The translations under genes were made by a program, and so were the position numbers. A stretch of 64,000 bases of DNA. It comes from Parabacteroides chongii (GTDB taxonomy: Bacteria; Bacteroidota; Bacteroidia; Bacteroidales; Tannerellaceae). The notes under the pieces are model-generated. The model was not told where the DNA came from, did not search any database, and saw only the letters and a program-made list of their open reading frames with translations. This document shows, piece by piece, positions 26,883 through 36,409 of the stretch. How positions within the stretch are numbered: the stretch's first letter is position 1; each line of letters begins with the position of its first letter. The DNA lies in NCBI RefSeq assembly GCF_029581355.1, contig NZ_CP120849.1, positions 2,760,501 to 2,824,500 on the forward strand, in the 5' to 3' direction.

Positions 26883-28373
26883 ATGAAGACAAAATATGCT
26901 TTATTGATATTATCACTGGTGCTCGGTTGTAGTTGTACTGACTTTTTGGACGAATCGAATCCGTCTAACTTTACTCAGCAAAACTATTTTAAGACAGCGG
27001 AGCATGCGCGCAGCGTGGTTAATTCTATCTATGCAGATCTGCGGTATTCGGCAAACGGTGACTATGGTGGCAATCCGTATTTCATGACCGATTTCCTGAC
27101 AGGGCTGGCAGGTACGAAAGTAAGCCAGAACGTCAACATCAATAATATCCGTTTGGTCGTGAATAATTCGGACAACGAGTACAGTAAGAGTTGGTGGAAC
27201 TATGCATACCGTGCTATTGCCAATGCAAACCTGGCAATCACTTACATACCGGGAATCGAGATGGATAAATCGACTAAAAGTAAATGTTTGGGCGAAGCCT
27301 ATTTCCTTCGTGCCTATAATTATTTCAACCTGGTACGTTTGTTTGGTTCTGTTCCGTTGGTATTGGTGCCGGTGGATGCTTCTTCCCCCGAATTGTATCC
27401 GCAACAGGCTTCTACGGAAGAGGTTTATAACTCGATCCTTTCGGACCTGAAACAGGCGGAAGAATCTGATCTGGGCTGGACGGATGAAACCGGACGTGTG
27501 ACGAAAGCGACAGTGAAATCTTTGCTGGCAAGCGTTTATCTGACAATGGCAGGATATCCGATGGAAAAAGGAAAGGAATACTATGCGCTGGCTGCATCCA
27601 AGGCAAAAGAGGTGATCGATAACGGTAGTTATAAACTCTTTTCTTCTTACAGCGACCTGCATAATATTGAAATGGAGAATAAAGGGGAACATCTGTTCAT
27701 GATACAATATCAGTCCGGTATCGTAGAGAATCCGTTCCAGAGCTTGCTCTTGCCTTACAATATGGACGTTTCTTATTATTCGACGGAAACGGGTTCTGTA
27801 TATGCACTGGATGAATTTATCAATACGTATGAAGATGGGGATAAGCGTACTGAAGAAGGTGAGTTTTATTATACACAATTCACTTCGAATGCCAACCGTG
27901 AAGAAGTTGTGAAATTCGGCGGTTATTACATTTATAAGTTCTTCGATATGGATGCTCATTTGAATACGGCTAAGAGCAGTCTTAATTATCCGTTGCTTCG
28001 TTATGCCGATCTTCTGTTGATGTATGCGGAAGCTCAGAATGAAGCGGAGGGAGGTCCTTCGGCTACTGCTTATGCTTGTGTCAACCAGATCAGACAACGT
28101 GCGAATCTGAAAGATTTGAGCGGATTATCGCAGGAAGATTTTCGTTATGCAGTCTGGAAAGAACGTTACCATGAACTGGCTTTCGAGAATAAGATTTGGT
28201 TTGATATGGCACGTACCCGCAAGGTGTTGAACCTGGCAACCGGTAAGTTTGATGACTATGTCGGGCATAAGTTTACGTATGGTCCTGTATTGAGTTCACG
28301 GGAATTACTGTTCCCGATTCCGACGAACGAGATCAAGAACAATAAGAACCTGAAACAGAATGACGGTTATTAA
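26883..28373 (+). CDS. RagB/SusD family surface glycan-binding lipoprotein
   Basis: 496 residues. The lipobox region is LVLGCSCTD with a lipidated cysteine at 16 or 18. The SusD body shows YFKTAEHARSVVNSIYADLR, the TPR-like GEAYFLRAYNYFNLVRLFGSVPLV, and the C-terminal WKERYHELAFENKIWFDMARTRK and LFPIPTNEIKNNKNLKQN. It caps the SusC channel and captures the glycan at the surface. It starts 21 bp after SusC. A hairpin and a -7 box separate it from the fucosidase gene. Confidence 0.92.
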   Translation: MKTKYALLILSLVLGCSCTDFLDESNPSNFTQQNYFKTAEHARSVVNSIYADLRYSANGDYGGNPYFMTDFLTGLAGTKVSQNVNINNIRLVVNNSDNEYSKSWWNYAYRAIANANLAITYIPGIEMDKSTKSKCLGEAYFLRAYNYFNLVRLFGSVPLVLVPVDASSPELYPQQASTEEVYNSILSDLKQAEESDLGWTDETGRVTKATVKSLLASVYLTMAGYPMEKGKEYYALAASKAKEVIDNGSYKLFSSYSDLHNIEMENKGEHLFMIQYQSGIVENPFQSLLLPYNMDVSYYSTETGSVYALDEFINTYEDGDKRTEEGEFYYTQFTSNANREEVVKFGGYYIYKFFDMDAHLNTAKSSLNYPLLRYADLLLMYAEAQNEAEGGPSATAYACVNQIRQRANLKDLSGLSQEDFRYAVWKERYHELAFENKIWFDMARTRKVLNLATGKFDDYVGHKFTYGPVLSSRELLFPIPTNEIKNNKNLKQNDGY

Positions 28374-28404
28374 AAGAACGATTATTTAAGTAGAATAAAA
28401 AAGG

Positions 28405-28444
28405 TATATTTGCCGGTTGACTTTTCGGAGGAACCGGCAAATAT
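28405..28444 (+). promoter_or_regulatory. -7 box overlapping a 13-bp hairpin before the fucosidase gene
   Basis: TATATTTG (28405-28412) matches TAnnTTTG and overlaps the left arm of a perfect stem ATATTTGCCGGTT (28406-28418) / AACCGGCAAATAT (28432-28444). The same GCCGGTT/AACCGGC core appears in the hairpin before SusC at 23364. It may be an internal promoter, an attenuator, or an RNA 3'-end structure for susCD. Confidence 0.5.
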
Positions 28445-28461
28445 TTTAATAAGGAACAGTT

Positions 28462-29865
28462 ATGAGAAAAAATGTATCAATTCTTTTGTGTTTTGCCTTT
28501 TTATGTTGCCTGGCAGTACAGGGAAAAACACAATCGGTAAATGGAACTTCGGATCTGCGCACTTTGCAGCAGCAATTTGTCGATCTGAAATTCGGAATGT
28601 TTATCCACTTTAATATTCCGACTTTTATGAGTGACGACTGGGCTGATCCCGATGCCAGTCCGGCTATCTTTAATCCGGTGAAACTGGATTGTAACCAGTG
28701 GGCGGAAGCAGCTAAAGCGGCCAAGATGCGTTATGGCTGTCTGACGACCAAACATCACAGCGGTTTTTGTATATGGGATACGAAAACGACCGGTTATAAT
28801 GTTATGAACAGTCCGCTCAAGCGGGATGTAGTAAAAGAATATGTGGAGGCTTTCCGGAAGCAGGGACTTAAAACGATGCTTTATTATTCCATACTGGATA
28901 CGCATCATAAATTGCGTCCCGGCTTTATTACGAAGGAGCATATCGATATGGTGAAGGCGCAGTTGACGGAGCTTCTGACCAACTATGGTGAAATAACTGC
29001 GATCATTATCGACGGTTGGGATGCTCCCTGGTCAAGAATTTCGTATGAAGATATACCTTTCCAGGAAATTTACCGACTGATCAAACGGCTTCAGCCTGAC
29101 TGTTTGGTCATGGACCTGAATGCTGCCAAATATCCGAAAGATGCTTTGTTCTATACCGATATTAAATCATACGAACAGAATGCCGGACAGCATATTTCAA
29201 AAGAATCCAATCAGTTGCCGGCTCTGTCCTGTCTGCCCATCAATAAGAGTTGGTTCTGGAAAGAAGAGTTTCCAACTTCTCCGGTGAAGGATCCGACCGC
29301 GATTGTAAAGGATAATCTGGAGCCGTTCAACCAGGCTTATTGCAATTTCATACTGAATGTGGCTCCTAACCGGGACGGATTGATTGATCCGAATGCTGTA
29401 GAAGGTTTGAAGCAGATAGGAGCTATTTGGAAAGACAATGCGACAGTCCCTGGATTGCCGGTGTATGATGCTCCGATAACAGCAACGAATATAGCAAAGC
29501 ATAAACCGACTAATTCCAGCTGGAGCGATGATATGTGGATCATGGATTTTGCCAATGATGATGATTTTACAACAAGTTGGCGATCCAATAAACAGGTGGC
29601 AAAGCCTTGGCTGGAAGTCGATTTGGACAAATGTCATTCATTCAATATGATAACGATCACAGACCTGCAGGGAAGTATAAAGAGTTATCGTTTGTTATAT
29701 GAATCGGATGGTGTCTGGAAAGAAATTTGTTCGAGTGATAAGTCTGATAAAGTGAAAGTACATCGTTTCGACCGTCTCTGGGGTAATAAAGTAAAAATAG
29801 AGATTGACAGAACCAACGGACAAGCTTCCATTGCGGAGTTCGGGGTGTATGATGAACAACGTTGA
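28462..29865 (+). CDS. GH29 alpha-L-fucosidase with C-terminal F5/8C-like (CBM32) domain
   Basis: 467 residues with signal peptide (VSILLCFAFLCCLAVQG). The GH29 barrel shows LKFGMFIHFN, the KHHSGFCIWDT motif and IIIDGWDAPW with D184 as the likely nucleophile. Residues ~345-467 look like a discoidin/CBM32 domain (KPTNSSWSDD, PWLEVDLDKCHSFNMITI, SYRLLYESDG). GH29 enzymes release alpha-L-fucose with retention. It is the only enzyme at the end of this SusCD locus, so the target is probably a fucosylated host or plant glycan; linkage is not readable. The acid/base residue was not assigned. Confidence 0.88.
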   Translation: MRKNVSILLCFAFLCCLAVQGKTQSVNGTSDLRTLQQQFVDLKFGMFIHFNIPTFMSDDWADPDASPAIFNPVKLDCNQWAEAAKAAKMRYGCLTTKHHSGFCIWDTKTTGYNVMNSPLKRDVVKEYVEAFRKQGLKTMLYYSILDTHHKLRPGFITKEHIDMVKAQLTELLTNYGEITAIIIDGWDAPWSRISYEDIPFQEIYRLIKRLQPDCLVMDLNAAKYPKDALFYTDIKSYEQNAGQHISKESNQLPALSCLPINKSWFWKEEFPTSPVKDPTAIVKDNLEPFNQAYCNFILNVAPNRDGLIDPNAVEGLKQIGAIWKDNATVPGLPVYDAPITATNIAKHKPTNSSWSDDMWIMDFANDDDFTTSWRSNKQVAKPWLEVDLDKCHSFNMITITDLQGSIKSYRLLYESDGVWKEICSSDKSDKVKVHRFDRLWGNKVKIEIDRTNGQASIAEFGVYDEQR

Positions 29866-29883
29866 TAGTTTATATAATAATAA

Positions 29884-29912
29884 AACCGCCGCGAATCACT
29901 TCGGGGCGGTTT
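29884..29912 (+). terminator. Terminator after the fucosidase gene
   Basis: Stem AACCGCC-G-CGAA / TTCG-G-GGCGGTT with a 4-base loop and one G-G mismatch, followed by a short T stretch. Confidence 0.6.
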
Positions 29913-29976
29913 CGGGTTCCACATTTACCATCAATTATGTTTTATATAATTTATGTGGATATATCTTTATTATTGA

Positions 29977-31698
29977 TTATCGAACCATTTTGTAATAATC
30001 TTTCTTAGCCCAGAAGAGGTTGGTGTAATAACCGGATGACTCTTCGTAGTTCTTGGCGATCGCTGCCTGGCAGTTGTCACTGTTGTAAGTCAGCTCATCA
30101 CTTGGATAGGGTAAGCGATTTGGAGGAGTCGGGAAAGCGGTCACCTGGTTGTCTGTTGCGAATCCAACAACAGGATAACCGGTACGACGTGTCACATTCC
30201 AGGCTTCCAGCTTGTTCAAGAAACCGAAGTTTAACCATAACTGAGTGCAGACAGCTTCCTGTGTCGGTTTCCAGATACTTTCAGCGTATGCTGTGATTTC
30301 ATCATCTGTCGGTCTAACCAATGGACGGAATCCTCTGTAGCTATCGTTGCCTGGCTTATAAAGCGAACTTGTTTCCTTCATATCCCAGTAATATTCAGTA
30401 GACAGTTTCACACCTTCTACGAAGTGAGTTTTCGCCTTGTTGACGTCAGCTGCTACACCATAACCCATCAAATAGGCTTCTGCCTTGCTGAGGCTAACCT
30501 CTGCTGCGCTCAACCATAAACCGAATATGTTTTCATTTCCCTGATACTCTTTCCAGCCGGCAGCTGCGATAGAGTCAATTTCACAGAAATAGTTGGCATC
30601 TGGCATGCCTTTCTGTACATATTCCTGATGCTTTTGATCTATCAAGTTAGATATTTCTGCATCGGTCATCATGACATCGTAAGCGATATATTCGCCCTCT
30701 GGGTTACAGTCGTACATTACTTCCAAACGTGGGTCAGTCTGGTCATTGGGTAGACCGTTTGCTGGTACATTCATAGCATCCAGAACTGCTTGTGAACAAG
30801 CTGCCATGCCACTTGAACGAAGTGCTTGCGACAGTGACTTACCAAAGTTGAAGTCATCTTTTTGGGTGTCGGGTGTCACTCCCATATTTTCCTTATTGTT
30901 GTCAATCAGCGGATACTTGCCCGGATTGTTCAGGATTTCAGCAATGGCGGCATGAGCTTCCGCTACGCAATCACCGGAGGTTGACAAATGAAGGGCAATA
31001 CGCAGACGGAGCGAGTTTACGTATTTCTGCCACATAGTAGCATCACCAGCTGCGATTGTATAATCTTGGCGGCTTAATGCATTTAATCCTTTCTGATCCA
31101 CATTGCCGTGGTCGAAATAGTCGCCTACCTCTTTCAAGTTGGTAAGAATCTGCTTGTATAGTTCTACATCGTCGTCGTAAACGCACTTCTTTTTAGCCTC
31201 ATTGTAGTCACCGTCTCTCCAAAGAGTTCCGGCACCGGTGTAGGGAACATCACCGAATACCGACAACATTTCATGCAACTGTGATTCAACCAACGTACGA
31301 CCCAAATAATAGAATACCAAGTTCGATGGTTTTTCAACCTCGGGAAGATTTTCATAGGTATATTCCAGCAAACGCAGCTGGGTTACCATGTCATAGAAGT
31401 TTTTCCAACGATCGTCGTAGCGACCTTCTCCAGAACCCATATAGCGGCCGCGTGCATTGTTGGTACCGATAATACCGGAGAAAAGACCGGATGTGGTAGA
31501 TTGTATCCAATGACGATAGTAAATCGGGTTCATCCATGTATTACCTTTGAACATTAGACCGGTAAATACCTGAGGAACGCCTACTGTTTCTGTCTTGGAG
31601 GGATCAGCATACTTGTCATCATACGCTGAATCGGCACATGATGAAGCGAGCGATATCAGTGCGATTCCTCCTATTAACAATGAAAATATCTTTTTCAT
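29977..31698 (-). CDS. SusD/RagB family nutrient-binding lipoprotein (SusD-like_2 group)
   Basis: 573 residues. Lipobox LASSC gives a lipidated C21. The sequence differs from the other SusD genes here and resembles the longer SusD-like_2 subgroup: TGLMFKGNTWMNPIYYRHW, YLGRTLVESQLHEMLSVFGDVPYTGAG, and WQKYVNSLRLRIALHLS near the middle. It is co-transcribed with the SusC-like gene 37 bp upstream. No sigma factor or enzyme accompanies the pair, so the ligand is unknown; related pairs handle glycans or peptides. Its expression is likely set by the invertible segment at 35255-35647. Confidence 0.88.
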   Translation of the reverse strand: MKKIFSLLIGGIALISLASSCADSAYDDKYADPSKTETVGVPQVFTGLMFKGNTWMNPIYYRHWIQSTTSGLFSGIIGTNNARGRYMGSGEGRYDDRWKNFYDMVTQLRLLEYTYENLPEVEKPSNLVFYYLGRTLVESQLHEMLSVFGDVPYTGAGTLWRDGDYNEAKKKCVYDDDVELYKQILTNLKEVGDYFDHGNVDQKGLNALSRQDYTIAAGDATMWQKYVNSLRLRIALHLSTSGDCVAEAHAAIAEILNNPGKYPLIDNNKENMGVTPDTQKDDFNFGKSLSQALRSSGMAACSQAVLDAMNVPANGLPNDQTDPRLEVMYDCNPEGEYIAYDVMMTDAEISNLIDQKHQEYVQKGMPDANYFCEIDSIAAAGWKEYQGNENIFGLWLSAAEVSLSKAEAYLMGYGVAADVNKAKTHFVEGVKLSTEYYWDMKETSSLYKPGNDSYRGFRPLVRPTDDEITAYAESIWKPTQEAVCTQLWLNFGFLNKLEAWNVTRRTGYPVVGFATDNQVTAFPTPPNRLPYPSDELTYNSDNCQAAIAKNYEESSGYYTNLFWAKKDYYKMVR

Positions 31699-31735
31699 AA
31701 ATTCTTCTTTTTAATCTGATTTAGTAAATAGTAAG

Positions 31736-34700
31736 TTAGAAGCTTGCGCGTACTGAGAAACCGAATGTACGTGCACTGGCAGTAGAACCGCCGATTTGTG
31801 CCTGGTAGATCCAGTTTGTTCCGTCTGTCGCTTCAGCGTCGAACAGTTTCATTGTGCGATATACATAGAACGGGTTACGTACGAAACCGGAAACCATCAG
31901 GTTGTTGCAGGCAAACTTTCTAGTCAATTCTGCCGGTAAAGTGTAACCTAGACTGATTTCGCGACATTTGATGTAGCTGTTTTTCTGGATAGCATCCTGA
32001 TAACTCATGCTGGGACCTGTTCCCCAACCATACATATTGTTGTTTGCTTCCATTTGAGTCACAACGATATCGTTCGGTGTTCCGTCTTCTTTCACGCCCG
32101 GAAGTATTAAACCATTGTCCCAAACATAGTGGCCGTTAACCATTGTTTCACCTCGATTGTAGTTGCCTACTTCACTTGGATTGAGTACATGGATAGATCC
32201 TTTGTTTTCCATCTTTTCTGTATCGCTGTAGTAGAAAAGACCTCCGGTTGAATGGTCACGAACACCTACTGCATCGGTTATATTTCCAACTGCCATCATA
32301 TACTGCCAGGGAGTGTTCAATACATCACCACCGAAGCGAAAGTCGAATGCCATGTCTAATGTGAAGTTCTTGTAGCTTAAACTTGTACCGAAACCTCCGG
32401 TTACTTTCGGCATAGCGTTACCAACTTTGTGACGTTCAGATGTGTCAGTCATATACAAACCGTTGCTACCTACAATATAGTTACCGTTTTCGTCGGTTTT
32501 ATAGGTATAAGTATACCAGTCACCCATAGATTCGCCAACGTGTGATTCAAGAATAGCGGCTCCACCGTCGATGTTTGTATGGGTTAATACATCCAGACCT
32601 TCGGCCAGTTTTTTTACGGTGTTTTTGTTCCATGCTACATTTGCACGCAAATCCCACTTCCAATCCTTGTTTTCAAAGGGAGTGCCGTATACGCTTAATT
32701 CAACACCTTTGTTGCTTAACTCACCGACATTCATCAACATACTTTGTGCACCCATTGATGCAGCACTGGTTGTTGCAAGAATCTGATCCTTGATAGTATT
32801 GCTATAGAAGTTGAACTCCATCCCCAAGCGGTTACCGAAGAATTTGTTTTCCAAACCGATTTCAAATTCATACTTGGTTTCCGGTTTGATATCTTCGTTA
32901 CCAATACTTGTTGGTACGGTATTATAAATATAGTTGGATGATCTCATCAAAGATTCTTGACTGAAAGCCAGGTTAGCAAGATAGAGTTCGGGGGCGTTAC
33001 CTACAATACCGTAAGAGGCACGTACCTTTCCATAGTTCCACCAAGTCGGCATTTGATCTTTCAGCAACTCTGTATAGAGCACACTGACGCTGGCAGAAGG
33101 ATACCAGAAAGAGTTGTTGCCCTTTTTCAAGGTAGATGTCTTTTCCTGACGGATAGAACCTTCCACAAAACCCCATCCGTTATAACCGTAGCTGGCTGTC
33201 AGGAAAGCACCTGTTTTAAGTAACTCCTGTTTGGTCATGCTTGCATTCTTTGTACCAACGGAGGCGTTCAGGTTAAACCAGTTTTCCGGTGTCAAGCCTT
33301 GATTGGTGCTTACATCTGACAGATAGTAGGATTCTTGGCGTGCTGTCCAACCCAGGTTAGCTGTTATGTTATGGAGTTCGTTGAATGTTTTGTCATACAT
33401 TAACATAACGTCGCTATAAACAATTTGGTATTGACTGTTTTTCAATCCGTATTTGTCACTAAATTGACCGTTGGTAGAGAAAATATGTGAGTTATCTGAA
33501 TACTCTTTGTTTTCAATCTTGTCGACTGTCAGATCGGCAGCTACACGTCCACTCAATGTCAATCCGGGGATAATCTCCCAGGTTGGGTTGATAGAACCAA
33601 TGAAACGTTGATGATCTTCTAACTGTTCCTTACCCATGATGTTCCAGAAGTATTCGTCAATCAGCGCTGTAGAACCCATCGGTGAGTAAAGGAACTGTTC
33701 GTCCGGTGTTAAGGTATCGCTTGTTCCGCCGTTGTTGGCAGAATAACTGTTCTTATACCCGAAACTAGTTACTGTATGGTCACGCATGTAAGCGACATCG
33801 GTGAAACCACCGAACATACCGCTAAAATTGTTAGTCAAACGGCTGATGCGATATGGGCGGTTCTTGATATATTGGTTCTGATAAGTAGCCGTATAGTTCA
33901 ACTTGATTGTATTAGTAACATCGAATGTACCGTTCAGGTTGAAATTGTGCTTATGATTGTTAGAGTTAAGCTGCATGGCCTTCGCATCAGTATAGGTGTA
34001 CGAGAAACGTACATTGTTGCGTTCATTGCTATTGGTCAATGACAGGTTATATGTTTGGTTGATACCTGTACGGAAGATATCTGCCCACTGGTTGTGATCG
34101 ATCGGTTCATATGCCCGCTGTGTACCGTCAAAATAGGTTACCATCTTACTCGGATCGTATTTAGCACCCCATGAATAGTACGTTTCGCGGTTAGTCGTAG
34201 TAATAGGGTTACCGTTGCGGTCGACACGTAATTGGCGGAAACCGGTCAAAGCTTCCTGGCTGCTGTTACCTAATTCAGAGTTATCGTAACCGGGACCGTA
34301 TTCTTTCTGAATCTCAGGCATGTAGGCTACTTTATCGAAACTTACGTTGGCACTGAAGTCTACGCGTGTACCTGTACCGGCTTTAGCCTTTTTGGTTGTG
34401 ATCATCACAACACCGTTGGCAGCTTCCGAGCCGTACAGAGCAGAAGCGGCAGCACCTTTCAAGATAGAGATGTTCTCAATGTCTTCGGGGTTGATATCGA
34501 CCATACCGTTGGAATTGATGCGTTGGTTACCCCAATAGCCGTCGTTGTTGGTGTTACCGTTGTGGAGGGGGACACCATCCATGATGATCAATGGCTGTGT
34601 ATTACCTGTGATAGAAGAAAGGCCACGGACAGAAATAGAAACAGCAGATGTTCCACCACCTGGAGCAGCCTGGATACGTACACCGGTTGCCTTACCGTAA

Positions 34701-35176
34701 AGTCCTGAAGCGAGGTTCGAACCGCCGGTTCTTGTCAATTCTTCAGAAGAAACGTTACTTACAGCGTAACCCAATTTTTTGGCATCTTTTTTGATACCCA
34801 AAGCTGTTACGACTACTTCATCGAGTTTTTGGCTGTCTTCGGCTAATTTGATGTTCAAGGAAGCCTGGCCTGTGTAGGTAATTTCCTGAGTCGCGTATCC
34901 GATAAAGGAAATCTGGATAACGTCTCCGTTTTTAACTCCTTCAAGGCTAAAGTTACCATCCATGTCGGTAATATTACCGTTTGTGGTTCCTTTGATCACT
35001 ACTGATGCTCCGGCAACAGGACCGAAATCATCTTCTACAACACCTGTCACTTTCCCGTTTTGTTGGGAAATCGCGGTTTCTAGCTTCTCTGGCGCTAAAT
35101 CAGCATATGCACTGACTGGCAGTACCATGGCTCCTGCGGCGAGGAGTAAGCTGACTTGTTTGAAGTGTTTCAACAT
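31736..35176 (-). CDS. SusC/RagA family TonB-dependent receptor without STN domain
   Basis: 1146 residues. Signal peptide (LLLAAGAMVLPVSAYA), carboxypeptidase-regulatory-like domain (VTGVVEDDFGPVAGASVVIKG), TonB box region (LDEVVVTALGIKKDAKKLGY), plug (ILKGAAASALYGSEAANGVVMITT), and a barrel ending ARTFGFSVRASF. Lacking the STN domain, it cannot signal to a FecR partner, and none is encoded nearby. It lies 78 bp downstream of a probable inversion site, with no promoter box facing it in this assembly. It pairs with the SusD-like_2 gene. Confidence 0.92.
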   Translation of the reverse strand: MLKHFKQVSLLLAAGAMVLPVSAYADLAPEKLETAISQQNGKVTGVVEDDFGPVAGASVVIKGTTNGNITDMDGNFSLEGVKNGDVIQISFIGYATQEITYTGQASLNIKLAEDSQKLDEVVVTALGIKKDAKKLGYAVSNVSSEELTRTGGSNLASGLYGKATGVRIQAAPGGGTSAVSISVRGLSSITGNTQPLIIMDGVPLHNGNTNNDGYWGNQRINSNGMVDINPEDIENISILKGAAASALYGSEAANGVVMITTKKAKAGTGTRVDFSANVSFDKVAYMPEIQKEYGPGYDNSELGNSSQEALTGFRQLRVDRNGNPITTTNRETYYSWGAKYDPSKMVTYFDGTQRAYEPIDHNQWADIFRTGINQTYNLSLTNSNERNNVRFSYTYTDAKAMQLNSNNHKHNFNLNGTFDVTNTIKLNYTATYQNQYIKNRPYRISRLTNNFSGMFGGFTDVAYMRDHTVTSFGYKNSYSANNGGTSDTLTPDEQFLYSPMGSTALIDEYFWNIMGKEQLEDHQRFIGSINPTWEIIPGLTLSGRVAADLTVDKIENKEYSDNSHIFSTNGQFSDKYGLKNSQYQIVYSDVMLMYDKTFNELHNITANLGWTARQESYYLSDVSTNQGLTPENWFNLNASVGTKNASMTKQELLKTGAFLTASYGYNGWGFVEGSIRQEKTSTLKKGNNSFWYPSASVSVLYTELLKDQMPTWWNYGKVRASYGIVGNAPELYLANLAFSQESLMRSSNYIYNTVPTSIGNEDIKPETKYEFEIGLENKFFGNRLGMEFNFYSNTIKDQILATTSAASMGAQSMLMNVGELSNKGVELSVYGTPFENKDWKWDLRANVAWNKNTVKKLAEGLDVLTHTNIDGGAAILESHVGESMGDWYTYTYKTDENGNYIVGSNGLYMTDTSERHKVGNAMPKVTGGFGTSLSYKNFTLDMAFDFRFGGDVLNTPWQYMMAVGNITDAVGVRDHSTGGLFYYSDTEKMENKGSIHVLNPSEVGNYNRGETMVNGHYVWDNGLILPGVKEDGTPNDIVVTQMEANNNMYGWGTGPSMSYQDAIQKNSYIKCREISLGYTLPAELTRKFACNNLMVSGFVRNPFYVYRTMKLFDAEATDGTNWIYQAQIGGSTASARTFGFSVRASF

Positions 35177-35254
35177 AATAAATGATGTTATTGATGATAA
35201 TACTAGTGTTAGTAAAGGTCCTTTAGATTTTGACGTTTATTGATCTTTGATCTT

Positions 35255-35269
35255 AGTTCTGAAAGAACT
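35255..35269. repeat. Probable inversion site, left end (core AGTTCT-GAA-AGAACT)
   Basis: The core is the exact reverse complement of the core at 35633-35647. The flank TAGGC on its right also follows the right-hand site in direct orientation. It sits 78 bp upstream of the leftward SusC start. Confidence 0.75.
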
Positions 35270-35632
35270 TAGGCTTTAAAAAGGCTTGAAGCTATTGATA
35301 GTCAAAGATGGTTTACTTATTTTAAGTGATAAAAAAAATGAATATAGAAAAACAAGCTACTTCTATTCAGAATCGCTTAGAAATACTTGATTAACAAATA
35401 TTGTGTGAATGATAGTTCTGGTTGAATTTCTGGAATTAAATGGATGTTTTTGTACTTTAAATATACAATATGAATAAAATCATGGTCTAAGATTTGTTGT
35501 TTGATAACACCAGGGCGATCTATTTTGTTTTAGACTAGAATGTTAAAAATGGTCTTTTATGAAATAAATATTGACGAAAAATAACAATGTGAAATAAAAA
35601 AGATATACATTTGTGGCAAGTATTAAGTATTG
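35270..35632. promoter_or_regulatory. Probable invertible promoter segment controlling the leftward SusC/SusD operon
   Basis: AT-rich, gene-free DNA between two inverted 15-bp cores, centres 378 bp apart. Its only exact -7 box is TACATTTG at 35606-35613, which points right, away from SusC and toward the 3' end of the Nudix gene. Inversion would move that box to about 35289-35296 facing SusC. The assembly therefore appears to show the OFF state. Confidence 0.7.
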
Positions 35633-35647
35633 AGTTCTTTCAGAACT
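35633..35647. repeat. Probable inversion site, right end (core AGTTCT-TTC-AGAACT)
   Basis: Exact inverted partner of 35255-35269. The -7 box of the segment ends 19 bp before it. Confidence 0.75.
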
Positions 35648-35740
35648 TAGGCGATATTTCTACCAAATCTCCTTATTTTTCTTCAATTTTTACTATCTAT
35701 TAATTTATTTTATCCAGTAATACTTCTGACTGTATTAAAA

Positions 35741-35769
35741 ATAAAAAAGAGCGGACTTTTATCCCGCTC
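35741..35769 (-). terminator. Terminator after the Nudix gene
   Basis: Minus strand GAGCGG / CCGCTC (35764-35769 and 35749-35754) with a 9-base loop, followed by TTTTTT. Confidence 0.85.
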
Positions 35770-35797
35770 CTGATTGTCATAAATTGGTACTTACCGA

Positions 35798-36322
35798 TTA
35801 GTTATTATTTTTTCTATAGATTTCGATCCCTTTCTTTATTGATATCAGACCGAAATCATCTGCATTTAGCTCTCCTTTTTTCAGGATAACGATTTCGGCA
35901 GCATCATCTTCTGCGTGGGCACCGTTGAAATTATCCACGAGACATTCAAAAAACATATCCACCGTATGTACTTCGAAACCGCTATACATATACAAATTAG
36001 GAATAGAAAACAGATAGCGGCATTCGGTTATATCCAGTCCTGTCTCTTCTTTCACCTCACGATGTGCTGCTTCTTCTGCCGATTCATGCATATCGACAAA
36101 TCCTCCCGGTAAATCGAGCGTCCCTTTCGCCGGGTCTTTGGCACGGCGTACCAATAAGATCTCACCTGCCGCATTACGAATAAAACAGGCTACAGCCGAT
36201 GACGGGTTGAAATAGTATACGAAACCGCACGTCGTACATTGTTTAGCTTTCTCGTTACGTTCGACGAAAGTTTTAGCACCACATTTGGGGCAATAAACGA
36301 ACTGATGTAAAGGATGACTCAT
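35798..36322 (-). CDS. Nudix hydrolase with N-terminal zinc ribbon
   Basis: 174 residues. A zinc ribbon (YCPKCG at 10-15 and CTTCG) precedes a Nudix domain with the box GGFVDMHESAEEAAHREVKEETG, containing the REVKEE metal-binding residues. Nudix enzymes hydrolyse nucleoside diphosphates linked to another group. The zinc ribbon resembles NudC-type NADH pyrophosphatases, but the protein is shorter and the substrate cannot be fixed. It lies after the ROK kinase in the same direction, but a terminator separates them. Confidence 0.85.
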   Translation of the reverse strand: MSHPLHQFVYCPKCGAKTFVERNEKAKQCTTCGFVYYFNPSSAVACFIRNAAGEILLVRRAKDPAKGTLDLPGGFVDMHESAEEAAHREVKEETGLDITECRYLFSIPNLYMYSGFEVHTVDMFFECLVDNFNGAHAEDDAAEIVILKKGELNADDFGLISIKKGIEIYRKNNN

Positions 36323-36356
36323 AGAATTGACTAATATATAATGTATACAAATGAAT

Positions 36357-36379
36357 AAGGGCGGCTTTAGGCCGCCCTT
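36357..36379 (-). terminator. Terminator after the ROK kinase gene
   Basis: Perfect 9-bp stem AAGGGCGGC / GCCGCCCTT with a 5-base loop, T-rich on the minus-strand side. A second small hairpin GGGGA/TCCCC lies at about 36384-36397. Confidence 0.85.
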
Positions 36380-36409
36380 GATCCGGGGAAAATCCCCTGT
36401 GAAATACGA

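Noticed and set aside
26913..28097. 394-codon open frame on the minus strand
   Set aside because: It lies wholly inside the clear SusD gene on the other strand and its translation is low-complexity Ile/Arg-rich text without family features.
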